Assembly (NCBI RefSeq): GCF_024713975.1
Contig: NC_091094.1
Location: forward strand, 25,010,501-25,074,500
DNA: 64,000 nucleotides
DNA from: Paralichthys olivaceus
Taxonomy: Eukaryota > Chordata > Actinopteri > Pleuronectiformes > Paralichthyidae
Direction of reading: 5' to 3'
Under the pieces are notes generated by a model. That model did not search any database, was not told where the DNA came from, and worked only from the letters and a program-made list of their open reading frames with translations. How positions within the stretch are numbered: position 1 is the first letter of the stretch; every line of letters begins with the position of its first letter. Both the position numbers and the translations under genes were made by a program. This document shows positions 1 through 12,400 of this stretch, one piece after another.

Positions 1-2590
1 TGCAGAGGGTTTCCTTGTTGTCTTGGTATATTGTAGACTTCCCCTCTGTATACCAACCAGAGGTTGGGATTGACACCTTTTGTATTGAGGGACAGGCCTC
101 AGCAGTAAGAGTGTTCTCCTTACTGCTGGAGAAGATGCTGCTGCTGTCGCTCGTATCGGACTCGCTGCTATGCACTGTTATAGAGGGAAGGTTACTCTTG
201 ACTCCATCCTCAGTCGAAGGGTATATGTTTGACTTTCCCTCCGTATGCCCAGCAGAGGTTGGGATTGACACCCTTTGTATAGAGTGACAGGCCTCAGCAG
301 AAAGAGCGTTCTCCTCCTTACTGCTGGAGTAGATGCTGCTGCTGTTGCTTGTATCAGACTTGCTGCCAGGCACTGTTATAGAGGGAAGGTTATTCTTGAA
401 TCCTTCATCCTCAGTCGAAGGGTATATGTTTGACTTCCCCTCTGTATACCCACCAGAGGTTGAGATTGACACCCTTTGTATAGAGTGACAGGCCTCAGCA
501 GAAAGAGCTTTCTCCTCCCTACTGCTGGAGAAGATGCTGCTGCTGTCGCTTGTATCAGACTTGCTGCCAGGCACTGTTATAGAGGGAAGGTCATTCTTGA
601 CTCCTTCATCCTCAGTCGAAGGGTATATGTTGGACTTCCCCTCTATATACCCAGCAGAGGTTGAGATTGACACCCTTTGTATAGAGTGACAGGCCTCAGC
701 AGAAAGAGCTTTCTCCTCCTTACTGCTGGAGTAGATGCTGCTGCTGTCGCTTGCATCGGACTCACTGCTATGCGCTGTTATAGAGGGAAGGTTATTCTTT
801 AATCCTTCATCCTCAGTCAAAGGGTATATGTTGGACTTCCCCTCTATATACCCACCAGAGGTTGAGATTGACACCCTTTGTATAGAGTGACAGGCCTCAG
901 CAGAAAGAGCTTTCTCCTCCTCACTGCTGGAGTAGATGCTGCTGCTGTAGCCCAAATCAGACTCGCTGCCAGGCACTGTTATAGAGGGAAGGTTACTCTT
1001 GACTCCATCCTCAGTCGAAGGGTATATGTTTGACTTCCCCTCTATATGCCCAGCAGAGGTTGAGATTGACACCCTTTGAATAGAGTGACAGGCCTCAGCA
1101 GAAAGAGCTTTCTCCTCCTGACTGCTGGAGAAGATGCTGCTGCTGTAGCCCAAATCAGACTTGCTGCCAGGCACTGTTATAGAGGGAAGGTCATTCTTGA
1201 CTCCTTCATCCTCAGTCGAAGGGTATATGTTGGACTTCCCCTCTATATACCCAGCAGAGGTTGGGATTGACACCCTTTGAATAGAGTGACAGGCCTCAGC
1301 AGAAAGAGCTTTCTCCTCCTCACTGCTGGAGTAGATGCTGCTGCTGTAGCCCAAATCAGACTCGCTGCCAGGCACTGTTATAGAGGGAAGGTCATTCTTT
1401 ACTCCTTCATCCTCAGTTGAAGGGTATATGTTTGACTTCCCCTGTATATACCCAGCAGAGGTTGAGATTGACACCCTTTGAATAGAGTGACAGGCCTCAG
1501 CAGAAAGAGCTTTCTCCTCCTGACTGCTGGAGAAGATGCTGCTGCTGTAGCCCAAATCAGACTTGCTGCCAGGCACTGTTATAGAGGGAAGGTCATTCTT
1601 GACTCCTTCATCCTCAGTCGAAGGGTATATGTTGGACTTCCCCTCTATATACCCAGCAGAGGTTGGGATTGACACCCTTTGAATAGAGTGACAGGCCTCA
1701 GCAGAAAGAGCTTTCTCCTCCTTACTGCTGGAGTAGATGCTGCTGCTGTCGCTTGTATCGGACTCACTGCTATGCGCTGTTATAGAGGGAAGGTTATTCT
1801 TTACTCCTTCATCCTCAGTCGAAGGGTATATGTTGGACTTCCCCTCTGTATACCCACCAGAGGTTGAGATTGACACCCTTTGTATAGAATGACAGGCCTC
1901 AGCAGAAAGAGGTTTCTCCTCCTCACTGCTGGAGTAGATGCTGCTGCTGTAGCCCAAATCAGACTCGCTGCCAGGCACTGTTATAGAGGGAAGGTCATTC
2001 TTGACTCCTTCATCCTCAGTCGAAGGGTATATGTTTGACTTCCCCTTTATATACCCAGCAGAGGTTGAGATTGACACCCTTTGAATAGAGTGACAGGCCT
2101 CAGCAGAAAGAGCTTTCTCCTCCTTACTGCTGGAGTAGATGCTGCCGCTGCTGTCGCTTGCATCGGACTCACTGCTATGCGCTGTTATAGAGGGAAGGTT
2201 ATTCTTTACTCCTTCATCCTCAGTCGAAGGGTATATGTTTGACTTCCCCTCTGTATACCCACCAGAGGTTGAGATTGACACCCTTTGTGTAGAGTGACAG
2301 GCCTCAGCAGAAAGAGCTTTCTCCTCCTTACTGCTGGAGTAGATGCTGCTGCTGTCGCTTGTATCGGACTCGCTGCTACGCACTGTTAAAGAGGGAAGGT
2401 TATTCTTGACTCCTTCATCCTCAGTCGAAGGGTATATGTTGGACTTCCCCTCTGTATACCCACCAGAGGTTGAGATTGACACCCTTTGAATAGAGTGACA
2501 GGCCTCAGCAGAAAGAGCCTTCTCCTCCTTACTGTTGGAGAAGATGCTTCTGCTGTCGCTCGTATCGGACTCGCTGCTATGCGCTGTCAT
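1..2590 (-). repeat. Coding minisatellite, 13 visible units of ~201 bp (copy 1)
   Basis: A tandem array lies inside exon 3 of the copy-1 USP gene. The marker gacaggcctcagcag recurs at 91, 286, 487, 688, 889, 1087, 1288, 1489, 1690, 1891, 2092, 2296 and 2497. On the minus strand each unit encodes AEACHSIQRVS, then GKSNIYPSTEDEG, then a Ser/Asp-rich stretch. The left edge corresponds to base 8768 of copy 2, so almost the whole copy-1 array is visible. It has 13 units against 25 in copy 2. Confidence 0.93.
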
Positions 2591-3012
2591 AGAGGGAAGG
2601 TCATTCTTGACTCCTTCATACTCAGTCGAAGTCTTAACCTTTTTCTTCTAGGAATAAGTAAGAAAGTGAACACAGTTAAATGCCGCTATCACGTACAGAC
2701 TCCACGTTACTGTAAAAACTTGGTCAGCTGGTAAAACCAACATCACTCAGCTCTTTGGGACAAACCTTGAAACGAAAGCAACACAGCCTACGCCACCAAG
2801 AGCTCTTCTTCTTCTTTCCTTCACCTGAGGCCTCCTGGACAACAGCCTCACTCTGTGGAGTCTGTTTAGTTTTCTGTTTGAAACAACAACATAAGCTGAT
2901 ACAGCTGAAAGAGACACAAATAACTGCAACACATTGTTAATTTGTTTATATTCAGCTCTGATCATACCTTGTTATGATGGAACCACCTAAAAATTGAAAG
3001 GAAATTGCCCAT
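1..3012 (-). CDS. USP37-like ubiquitin-specific protease, copy 1 (5' part only, runs off left edge)
   Basis: This is the first of two tandem genes, read leftward. Exon 1 is 2968-3012 (start ATG at 3010-3012, peptide MGNFLSIFRWFHHNK). Exon 2 is 2766-2873 and contains KKKKSSWWRRLCCFRFK. Exon 3 begins at 2647 after a CCTAG acceptor and stays open to base 1. Exon 3 holds 13 visible copies of the 67-residue repeat found in the neighbouring gene. Every unit spacing I measured is a multiple of three (195, 198, 201 or 204 bases), so the frame appears intact. The catalytic exons would lie left of the window. Exons 1-2 and their splice sites match copy 2 base for base as far as I compared them. The enzyme class is inferred from the complete copy-2 gene. 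The start codon has A at -3 and G at +4. Whether copy 1 is functional cannot be judged from this part alone. Confidence 0.72.
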
Positions 3013-4073
3013 CCTTATTGTTAAGTAGTAGGTGTAGATCAACCGATTAATCAATGTATAAACTTCTGTAATATTCTCTGTGTGAACAAACACTTCTATC
3101 TCCAACATTAGTCAGCGTGGGGAAATGAATGTTGGCTACTGCACCAATATTTCCTTTGAATCATTCAAAGCATTTTCCTTTAATGCTACATCATATCAAA
3201 CACACCTGTCATGGGGTTTTACCCATGTCCTTTAATATATAAGGTGGCAAATCCCTAACATACATCATGAGTGGCAGCACATCAGTAGCATTAGCATAGC
3301 TGTATCATCAGGCAGCATGGAAGCATGTTAAGCTAGCACTCACAAACCATTTAATCTTTCTAAACTGTACTGATTCACAGAGTCCACAACCAATAGTCAA
3401 AAATAATCTCAACGACACACAGTTTAATTTCACAAACATTTATTGTTATTTAATGTTTTGGGTACATGTGTTTGTGATGTTATATCCACCCTCCCTCACC
3501 TTCCTGCAGGGTCCTGGTCCCACTGGCAAACAGGAAGTGGGAAATTCCAACTCCATTTATAGAGAGGGGAATCTGGAGTGTACCACATAAAAGCTAGTCC
3601 AGAGGAGTGTTTTAAATGATATCACAGAAATGCTCTTTTAAATGCCCATCTTATATAATAGTGTGATATTTCTGTGACAGGCTAGGTCGGGTGAAATGCT
3701 GATGGGTATATTTATATTTTTCAATGTCATATCTGATAGAGATTTGTTCATTGATATTTGTCTCTATGGTTTGTCTTGTAGGAGGGGCTTCCACTATAAA
3801 GCCAGTGGGTAGATGCCCCTCAAGAGAGATCTAAGCTTGGGCCTGGAGGCCATGTGTACGAGAGCCCATGAGTCAGTGGCCTAGTAATGGGTATTTGACT
3901 TCAGTTTGAAGGGTTTTTGTTTGTTTGTTTAAAGAGTTTGTTGGTGATGTTATCATTAAAATAGTTGACGAGAAAGAATACTATATTGTGAGCTGCTGTA
4001 AACAGAGCTGCAGTTTACCATCAGAGTTGCTTGAAGCATATGATATGGTTCAAGTGCAGATCCATGAAGGGTT

Positions 4074-4288
4074 TATCACTTTCTTTAACGTTGCATATCA
4101 GGGGTTTTTTGGGGGGGGACATTTTCATTGATTTTCCAGGCAACAATTCAAGGATTTTGACGGAAAAATCCGGCACATTAAGGGAACCGATATCAGTGAG
4201 CATGTGCAATTTGGTGCAGCTTGATTAAATTAAGGAGACAAACGGGTCTTGGTGGAGGTCTGCGTTCTACTGAGTGCTGTTTTAGTTT
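4074..4288 (+). repeat. 3' part of a common teleost interspersed repeat
   Basis: The stretch running from tttaacgttgcatatcagg through aatttggtgcagcttgatta to gtctgcgttctactgagtgc matches, from memory, the 3' half of a widespread fish repeat. The 5' half of that repeat reads like 20597-20790 (CTCCACCAACGAGGTT... CCCCTGTCCATTTGTTTG). I cannot assign the family. The duplicate copy is at 15261-15475. Confidence 0.55.
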
Positions 4289-5069
4289 TTATTCAGATTT
4301 GGTTCATGCTGACTTCCAGAGTACTGCTGCACATTGTCAGACACAAATGGGAAATATCACAGTGGACGATACGAGAAGTCTAACTTTGAGTTGTTATGAA
4401 GACTAAAAAGCTGCGATATATGATGATATTTTTATGTGACAAGAGTTTGTGAGCCGGATTCCACATATGTGTTCCATGTATCTATCAAATAAAAAATACC
4501 TATTTTAAAGAAAATCACTTTTATTTTCAATCAATTCATTAAAACTGTACAACTCTTATTCTCAAGTGGCTGACATACTGTGTTACATAATATATGTAAA
4601 TACTTAACTGACATCAGCCATAAATAAAGGGTGGATTGCAAACTTGTGATAAATAAAACCCAATAAAAAAATTCCTATACAGGCCAGTTGGCACTGCACA
4701 TCAGTGACATGTTAATGTTTAATGCAAGCACCATTTACTCGACATTTTAAACTGTTCAGTTTAAAGCTACATGAATCACATGAATTAGCTTTAGTTCAGC
4801 TAGTCATACTTACAACCAGTGGCTATGAAATGCAGCATTTAACCCTAACCCTAGTTGTATATAAAGAACTAATCAAGTGAATAAAAGGAAATTTCACTCC
4901 AGCAGAGGAGTCAGACTGTAGGTGTATGGTAGATGATGCTGGGAGATTGGATTTGGACAGATTTCACTAACTCAATTCACAGCAAAATCTAATTGTTTTG
5001 GTTAATTTCTGTCTAAATACATATACTTCACGGTGCGGGGCGCTGGCCAACTGAGTGAGTGTAAGTAAA

Positions 5070-5109
5070 GTTTTGGCATGCGCAGGACCTGAGGCTGCTC
5101 TTTAATTGG
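5070..5109 (-). promoter_or_regulatory. Possible CCAAT/NRF1-like promoter patch (copy 1)
   Basis: Read on the minus strand, a CCAAT box (attgg at 5105-5109) is followed about 25 bases later by TGCGCATGCC. That is close to the palindromic NRF1 site, in a locally CG-richer stretch. It lies about 2.1 kb upstream of the USP start codon, so using it would require a spliced 5' UTR. This is motif evidence only. Confidence 0.25.
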
Positions 5110-5825
5110 TTGTTGCAGATTTTCCATGGGACGCAGCTCTCTGCTGATCACTGGATATATAGTATGTGTTCCTAATAAAGGAATAAAGGGTTCAGTGAGT
5201 GTATCTGCAGATGTTGTCTGATCAACAAGTTTATCCGAAACCTGCCACCTGCAAACTCAATCAGTGGACGTTTGAAATGATATAGACATACGATGATTAG
5301 ACCACTACAGTAGTGGGTGTGTAGTAACAGGTGGCGTCTGTCTTTCTCAGCGATAACTGAAGCAGTTTTAAACTTTGAATTAAATGTATAAGGTTGGTTG
5401 GTTTGTATGATCAGGACCGGGGCTTTTCTTTTCAAATCCCTCAAAGCTCAAGGTAACAGAATTACAACAGAGTTGGCCCCATGCTCATGCATGTGAAACA
5501 CATGGAAAAGTCATATACGTATTGAATTGAAAGGATGGTTTGGAATGATGACGAACACAAACCTGTGTAAAAAAAACTGGAAATGATGTGTGTTATGTTC
5601 CTATAATATATTACACCAATTAGTCAGATGGTGGCGCTGTAACCAATTTACAACTTTTAAACTTTGAGTCTTATTGACTCGAAGCTTGACAAACAAGTCC
5701 AACTCACTCTGCTCCACACACACACATTAACTAGAAAGCACATAGCATGTTCAATCTGTGTCGTGACAAACAAATATACTATACAAATATATTGCAAATA
5801 TAACAACAAATATACAGGTGTGAAT

Positions 5826-6331
5826 CAAAGTTATTATAGTTTTGAAATTTTCATTAGTTTTTATTTTTATTTAGTGTTTCAGTTTGCTTTTTTATTTCAG
5901 TTTAGTTTGAGTTAGTTCAACAAGTAATTTTGTAGTTTTAGTTTAGTTTTTATTTTGAGGAATCGACTAGTTTCAGTTTAGTTTTTATTTAGTTTTAGTC
6001 TTAGTTTTTCCAGGTATTAAGAGAAAGCCTTGACTTGTAGACGCTGAAAAGTGATGAAACAATGTGTGACACCAAATATGGTTTAACAAGTCCTTTCATT
6101 TCATTCTTTAACCATCACCTGCAGGAGAGGCAGTAGTCGAAGGACAAAACGAAACGACAACAAAAATGAAGCTAAATTTATCTGCAATTCAGTTTAGTTT
6201 TAGTTAGTTTTGCATTGTTCATTGTAGTTTTTATTCATTTTTTTTTGTAATTGTAGTCTTTATTTCAGTTAACTCAATTACTTTTTCATTGCGAGTTACA
6301 GTCTTAGTTTTCATCAACTATAATAACCCTG
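5826..6331. mobile_element. hAT-type non-autonomous element (MITE), 506 bp with 8-bp target duplication
   Basis: The ends are inverted repeats: CAAAGTTATTATAGTT on the left, and ending AACTATAATAACCCTG on the right. It is flanked by the identical 8-base direct repeat GTGTGAAT (5818-5825 and 6332-6339). An 8-bp target duplication with CA..G termini is the hallmark of hAT transposons. The interior is built of TTTTAGTTTAGTTTTTATT-like T-rich motifs with no coding capacity. It sits about 140 bases beyond the USP stop codon. On the minus strand it offers AATAAA at 6259-6264 and 6230-6235, so it may supply the gene's poly(A) signal. Confidence 0.8.
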
Positions 6332-6471
6332 GTGTGAATGGAGCCAGAGGTGCTGTTTCTCATTTTAGGAGCTGTTTCTCATTTTAGGAGCTGCATGCTT
6401 CCAAGTCTGCACTCTCCTGTGCTGCTGTTGGAGCTGTTGAGTATGGTGGAGTCTCTCAGTCACGTTGAAGC

Positions 6472-9400
6472 TCAACTCCACTTCTCTGACTGCAAACATT
6501 GAAAATACAAACCAATAAACTGTGTTGTTGGTTATTTACTCTAGAGGCAATTTGCTTAAAACACAAGCTTGTGTGTGTTTCTCTTTGTGTATAAGAAAAC
6601 ACATGAAATAAACTTTGTTTCAAAATGCGCGGAGCTGTTGTCTCACCTTCTTCTCATAAAACAGCATGTATGCGTCTTCCTGCCGCATTTCGCAGACAGA
6701 TGTTCCTGTTGTTTTTGTGACGTTTTGGTCGTTGTACGTTAGCCAACAGTCAGTCACGTCACATAAGTCTCTGTGAGTGCTCTCACAGATGTAATGGCCT
6801 GAAAGGAGAGTACACACTTGTTATTATCGGTACATCTGAAGAGGTTGTGAAATCTGAAATCATGAGGCTCAACTCGTTTTCAACGTGAGTGGTTGCCAGA
6901 TACCAGCAAACACTTACCATCGTTGACCGTGGAGCCGAAATGGCTGATGATGCTCACCAGAGAGTAGCGAGTCTAGAAAAGAGCAACAGTTACAGTTAGC
7001 TACACACATTTGACTGCAGGTTCTGCATGTCTGTGTCAAAGGAGAACAAATGAGCTGTGCCATTTCGTGCAATGAACATGATTTTTCACCTGTTTAGTGC
7101 AGCTGGACTGACCATCGAGCTCCAGCTCCCGCGACAGAACCAGAGGTCTTTCAAGCCTATTCTCTCCCAACTCACGGGTGAAGGTGGCTCTCATCAGATG
7201 GATGATCAACACACTGTTGACATAGGAAGGAGGAAGAGACAGAGGGAAGAGGGTTAGATCACAAACTGACTCAGCTGTGGTCAGGTTTTAGCGGCTCCAA
7301 AACTCTAGGAGTGTGGACGCCAGGCGTCACAGAATTGATGCATTTTCAAACTAAAGTGAAGCAATGTGAATGTAGCAAGAGCACAGAATTGTGATTCAGT
7401 ATCTTGCCTTCTTCTTTATGCAAAATAGAAAAAAATTGGGATCAAACTGCCGACCGATCGAAGTGGTGAGAGGACGAACCGTTCTACCTCCTCAAACACG
7501 GCTGCATCCAATTAATCAATCAATTTTTGATGGATGTGATGTTACTCACTTTGGTAGAGTCAAGAACGAGGAGCACTCTGTCGACTCCGTACCACCACAA
7601 TCACAACTACACTCAAACTGTCCCCCCTGCAACAGAGAACAAGAGGGGGAAGCAGGATTTAGTGAAGATCTCATGATGAGACAAATGACCTATTTGTTCA
7701 AAATATTACTGTCAATAAATATGGTGGGATAAATATTTGACTCACTTTAAGGTACTGCTGCAAACAGTCACTCACGGTGCCTCCAGGGACCAGATTCAGG
7801 GAGAGCTGGAGGTGGTCACTGCTCGTCATGCACTGAATATGACATCTGCAGAACAAAGGGACAATTCAAATGAAAACAAAGTGACAACACATTCTGAACA
7901 CCACAAATGGACATTCAAAAAATGGTCTCAGACTTTATGACCCCACTGGACGTAAACATGGGGATTCTCTACAGCCTGGGAATAAAACTGTGACTGTTTA
8001 CGTACTTTGTGCAGGTCCTGGTGCTCAACATTTCGAAGGCGACGTGAGCATCCACTGGGCAGGTGTAACTCATACCCTTGCTGTCTGCTATTGCCTGGAG
8101 GTCGATTGACTGAGATCTCATCATGTTAAGCACACAGCTGAGGAACTCACTGGCATCCTGCGACATGCAAAAAATAAAGTTCAATAAAGTTTACATTGAA
8201 AAAGCTAATCTAAAATAGAGAAAAATAGAGTGTTTCTATGCTATGTATTGTAACTAATACAGTATGTGTACTAACTTTTTGATAATTATCCTTAAACTCT
8301 GAATACTCTTCAGCGACAGTGTCTTTAAAGGACGCCAGGACCCTTCTCTTCTTTGCGTTTTTGTTGCGGTGGCAGAGTTTGAGCTCCATGAACTGTCTGG
8401 AAACAGTAGAAAAGAAGAGAAATGATTTTCAGTTGTTTCAGTTCACGTCAACTTATATCTTTGGACAAGCCAAAGAATTACATATGTATGTGAGTGTGTG
8501 TGTGTGTGTGTATGGTGCAGTACCTCATGAGTTTGGAGTAGGGGTACGAAGTCCACACCTTCTCCTGGTTGTGGACATCTTGAACAAAGTCAAAGAGGTT
8601 CATGAGGACTTGCAGAGAGGAGTTCATATAGCACGTCTGCCTCAGGTTGGGGAACCTTAAACACAGCAAGATAGAGGATGAATGTCAGACTGGATCTCAT
8701 TGTCTTCACCATATGTGTAATTAAAGTCTCTTTGCGGTTGCTTACCCGAGGCAGGAAATGTCCTTTTTGCAGAGGGTTTCCTTGTTGTCTTGGTATATTG
8801 TAGACTTCCCCTCTGTATACCAACCAGAGGTTGGGATTGACACCTTTTGTATTGAGGGACAGGCCTCAGCAGTAAGAGTGTTCTCCTTACTGCTGGAGAA
8901 GATGCTGCTGCTGTCGCTCGTATCGGACTCGCTGCTATGCACTGTTATAGAGGGAAGGTTACTCTTGACTCCATCCTCAGTCGAAGGGTATATGTTTGAC
9001 TTTCCCTCCGTATGCCCAGCAGAGGTTGGGATTGACACCCTTTGTATAGAGTGACAGGCCTCAGCAGAAAGAGCGTTCTCCTCCTTACTGCTGGAGTAGA
9101 TGCTGCTGCTGTTGCTTGTATCAGACTTGCTGCCAGGCACTGTTATAGAGGGAAGGTTATTCTTGAATCCTTCATCCTCAGTCGAAGGGTATATGTTTGA
9201 CTTCCCCTCTGTATACCCACCAGAGGTTGAGATTGACACCCTTTGTATAGAGTGACAGGCCTCAGCAGAAAGAGCTTTCTCCTCCCTACTGCTGGAGAAG
9301 ATGCTGCTGCTGTCGCTTGTATCAGACTTGCTGCCAGGCACTGTTATAGAGGGAAGGTCATTCTTGACTCCTTCATCCTCAGTCGAAGGGTATATGTTGG

Positions 9401-12400
9401 ACTTCCCCTCTATATACCCAGCAGAGGTTGAGATTGACACCCTTTGTATAGAGTGACAGGCCTCAGCAGAAAGAGCTTTCTCCTCCTTACTGCTGGAGTA
9501 GATGCTGCTGCTGTCGCTTGCATCGGACTCACTGCTATGCGCTGTTATAGAGGGAAGGTTATTCTTTAATCCTTCATCCTCAGTCGAAGGGTATATGTTG
9601 GACTTCCCCTCTATATACCCACCAGAGGTTGAGATTGACACCCTTTGAATAGAGTGACAGGCCTCAGCAGAAAGAGCTTTCTCCTCCTCACTGCTGGAGA
9701 AGATGCTGCTGCTGTCGCTTGTATCGGACTCACTGCTATGCGCTGTTATAGAGGGAAGGTTATTCTTTACTCCTTCATCCTCAGTCGAAGGGTATATGTT
9801 TGACTTCCCCTCTGTATACCCACCAGAGGTTGAGATTGACACCCTTTGAATAGAGTGACAGGCCTCAGCAGAAAGAGGTTTCTCCTCCTCACTGCTGGAG
9901 TAGATGCTGCTGCTGTAGCCCAAATCAGACTCGCTGCCAGGCACTGTTATAGAGGGAAGGTCATTCTTTACTCCTTCATCCTCAGTCGAAGGGTATATGT
10001 TTGACTTCCCCTGTATATACCCAGCAGAGGTTGAGATTGACACCCTTTGAATAGAGTGACAGGCCTCAGCAGAAAGAGCTTTCTCCTCCTTACTGCTGGA
10101 GTAGATGCTGCCGCTGCTGTCGCTTGTATCGGACTCGCTGCTATGCGCTGTTATAGAGGCAAGGATAGTCTTGACTCCTTCATCCTCAGTCGAAGGGTAT
10201 ATGTTGGACTTCCCCTCTGTATACCCAGCAGAGGTTGGGATTGACACCCTTTGTATAGAGTGACAGGCCTCAGCAGAAAGAGCTTTCTCCTCCTGACTGC
10301 TGGAGAAGATGCTGCTGCTGTCGCTTGTATCAGACTTGCTGCCAGGCACTGTTATAGAGGGAAGGTCATTCTTGACTCCTTCATCCTCAGTCGAAGGGTA
10401 TATGTTGGACTTCCCCTCTATATACCCAGCAGAGGTTGGGATTGACACCCTTTGAATAGAGTGACAGGCCTCAGCAGAAAGAGCTTTCTCCTCCTTACTG
10501 CTGGAGTAGATGCTGCTGCTGTCGCTTGTATCGGACTCACTGCTATGCGCTGTTATAGAGGGAAGGTTATTCTTTACTCCTTCATCCTCAGTCGAAGGGT
10601 ATATGTTGGACTTCCCCTCTGTATACCCACCAGAGGTTGAGATTGACACCCTTTGTATAGAATGAAAGGCCTCAGCAGAAAGAGCTTTCTCCTCCTCACT
10701 GCTGGAGAAGATGCTGCTGCTGTAGCCCAAATCAGACTCGCTGCCAGGCACTGTTATAGAGGGAAGGTCATTCTTGACTCCTTCATCCTCAGTCGAAGGG
10801 TATATGTTGGACTTCCCCTTTATATACCCAGCAGAGGTTGAGATTGACACCCTTTGAATAGAGTGACAGGCCTCAGCAGAAAGAGCTTTCTCCTCCTGAC
10901 TGCTGGAGAAGATGCTGCTGCTGTCGCTTGTATCAGACTTGCAGCCAGGCACTGTTATAGAGGGAAGGTCATTCTTGACTCCTTCATCCTCAGTCGAAGG
11001 GTATATGTTGGACTTCCCCTCTATATACCCAGCAGAGGTTGGGATTGACACCCTTTGAATAGAGTGACAGGCCTCAGCAGAAAGAGCTTTCTCCTCCTTA
11101 CTGCTGGAGTAGATGCTGCTGCTGTCGCTTGCATCGGACTCACTGCTATGCGCTGTTATAGAGGGAAGGTTATTCTTTACTCCTTCATCCTCAGTCGAAG
11201 GGTATATGTTTGACTTCCCCTCTGTATACCCACCAGAGGTTGAGATTGACACCCTTTGTGTAGAGTGACAGGCCTCAGCAGAAAGAGGTTTCTCCTCCTT
11301 ACTGCTGGAGTAGATGCTGCTGCTGTCACTTGTATCGGACTCACTGCTATGCGCTGTTATAGAGGGAAGGTTATTCTTTACTCCTTCATCCTCAGTCGAA
11401 GGGTATATGTTGGACTTCCCCTCTGTATACCCACCAGAGGTTGAGATTGACACCCTTTGTATAGAATGACAGGCCTCAGCAGAAAGAGGTTTCTCCTCCT
11501 CACTGCTGGAGTAGATGCTGCTGCTGTAGCCCAAATCAGACTCACTGCCAGGCACTGTTATAGAGGGAAGGTCATTCTTGACTCCTTCATCCTCAGTCGA
11601 AGGGTATATGTTTGACTTCCCCTTTATATACCCAGCAGAGGTTGAGATTGACACCCTTTGAATAGAGTGACAGGCCTCAGCAGAAAGAGCTTTCTCCTCC
11701 TTACTGCTGGAGTAGATGCTGCTGCTGTCGCTTGTATCGGACTCACTGCTATGCGCTGTTATAGAGGGAAGGTTATTCTTTACTCCTTCATCCTCAGTCG
11801 AAGGGTATATGTTTGACTTCCCCTCTGTATACCCACCAGAGGTTGAGATTGACACCCTTTGAATAGAGTGACAGGCCTCAGCAGAAAGAGGTTTCTCCTC
11901 CTTACTGCTGGAGTAGATGCTGCCGCTGCTGTCGCTTGTATCGGACTCGCTGCTATGCGCTGTTATAGAGGCAAGGATAGTCTTGACTCCTTCATCCTCA
12001 GTCGAAGGGTATATGTTGGACTTCCCCTCTGTATACCCAGCAGAGGTTGGGATTGACACCCTTTGTATAGAGTGACAGGCCTCAGCAGAAAGAGCTTTCT
12101 CCTCCTGACTGCTGGAGAAGATGCTGCTGCTGTCGCTTGTATCAGACTTGCTGCCAGGCACTGTTATAGAGGGAAGGTCATTCTTGACTCCTTCATCCTC
12201 AGTCGAAGGGTATATGTTGGACTTCCCCTCTATATACCCAGCAGAGGTTGGGATTGACACCCTTTGAATAGAGTGACAGGCCTCAGCAGAAAGAGGTTTC
12301 TCCTCCTCACTGCTGGAGTAGATGCTGCTGCTGTAGCCCAAATCAGACTCACTGCCAGGCACTGTTATAGAGGGAAGGTCATTCTTGACTCCTTCATCCT

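Larger units (their letters stand above)
1..5509. repeat. Segmental tandem duplication, copy 1
   Basis: This stretch matches 8768-16703 nearly identically, apart from 12 fewer repeat units in the coding array and a few scattered substitutions and small indels (for example an 8-base insertion near 16205 in copy 2). Identity ends abruptly after the shared acacatggaa at 5509 and 16703. The offset is 8767 at the left edge and 11188-11194 right of the array. The duplication includes the USP 5' exons and about 2.5 kb of upstream flank. Confidence 0.95.
3013..5509. other. 5' flank of copy-1 USP gene; no further coding exon recognised
   Basis: AT-rich non-coding DNA, nearly identical to 14201-16703. 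It contains an interspersed-repeat fragment (4074-4288) and a possible promoter patch (5070-5109). Short open frames here have no recognisable domain. A non-coding first exon could lie here, but none can be proven from sequence. Confidence 0.6.

Noticed and set aside
1..2590. CRISPR-like or satellite array
   Set aside because: Units are 201 bp, contiguous without spacers, and in-frame coding within a gene.
4842..4855. Telomere-like aaccctaaccct (also near 16027)
   Set aside because: Only about two hexamers; expected by chance.
5085..5127. Minus-strand ATG (MENLQQPIKEQPQ...) with a TATATA just upstream, also at 16320-16322
   Set aside because: The TATA-to-ATG distance leaves almost no 5' UTR, there is no convincing donor, and no similarity is recognised. 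A myristoylation-type exon 1 much nearer the gene explains the start better.
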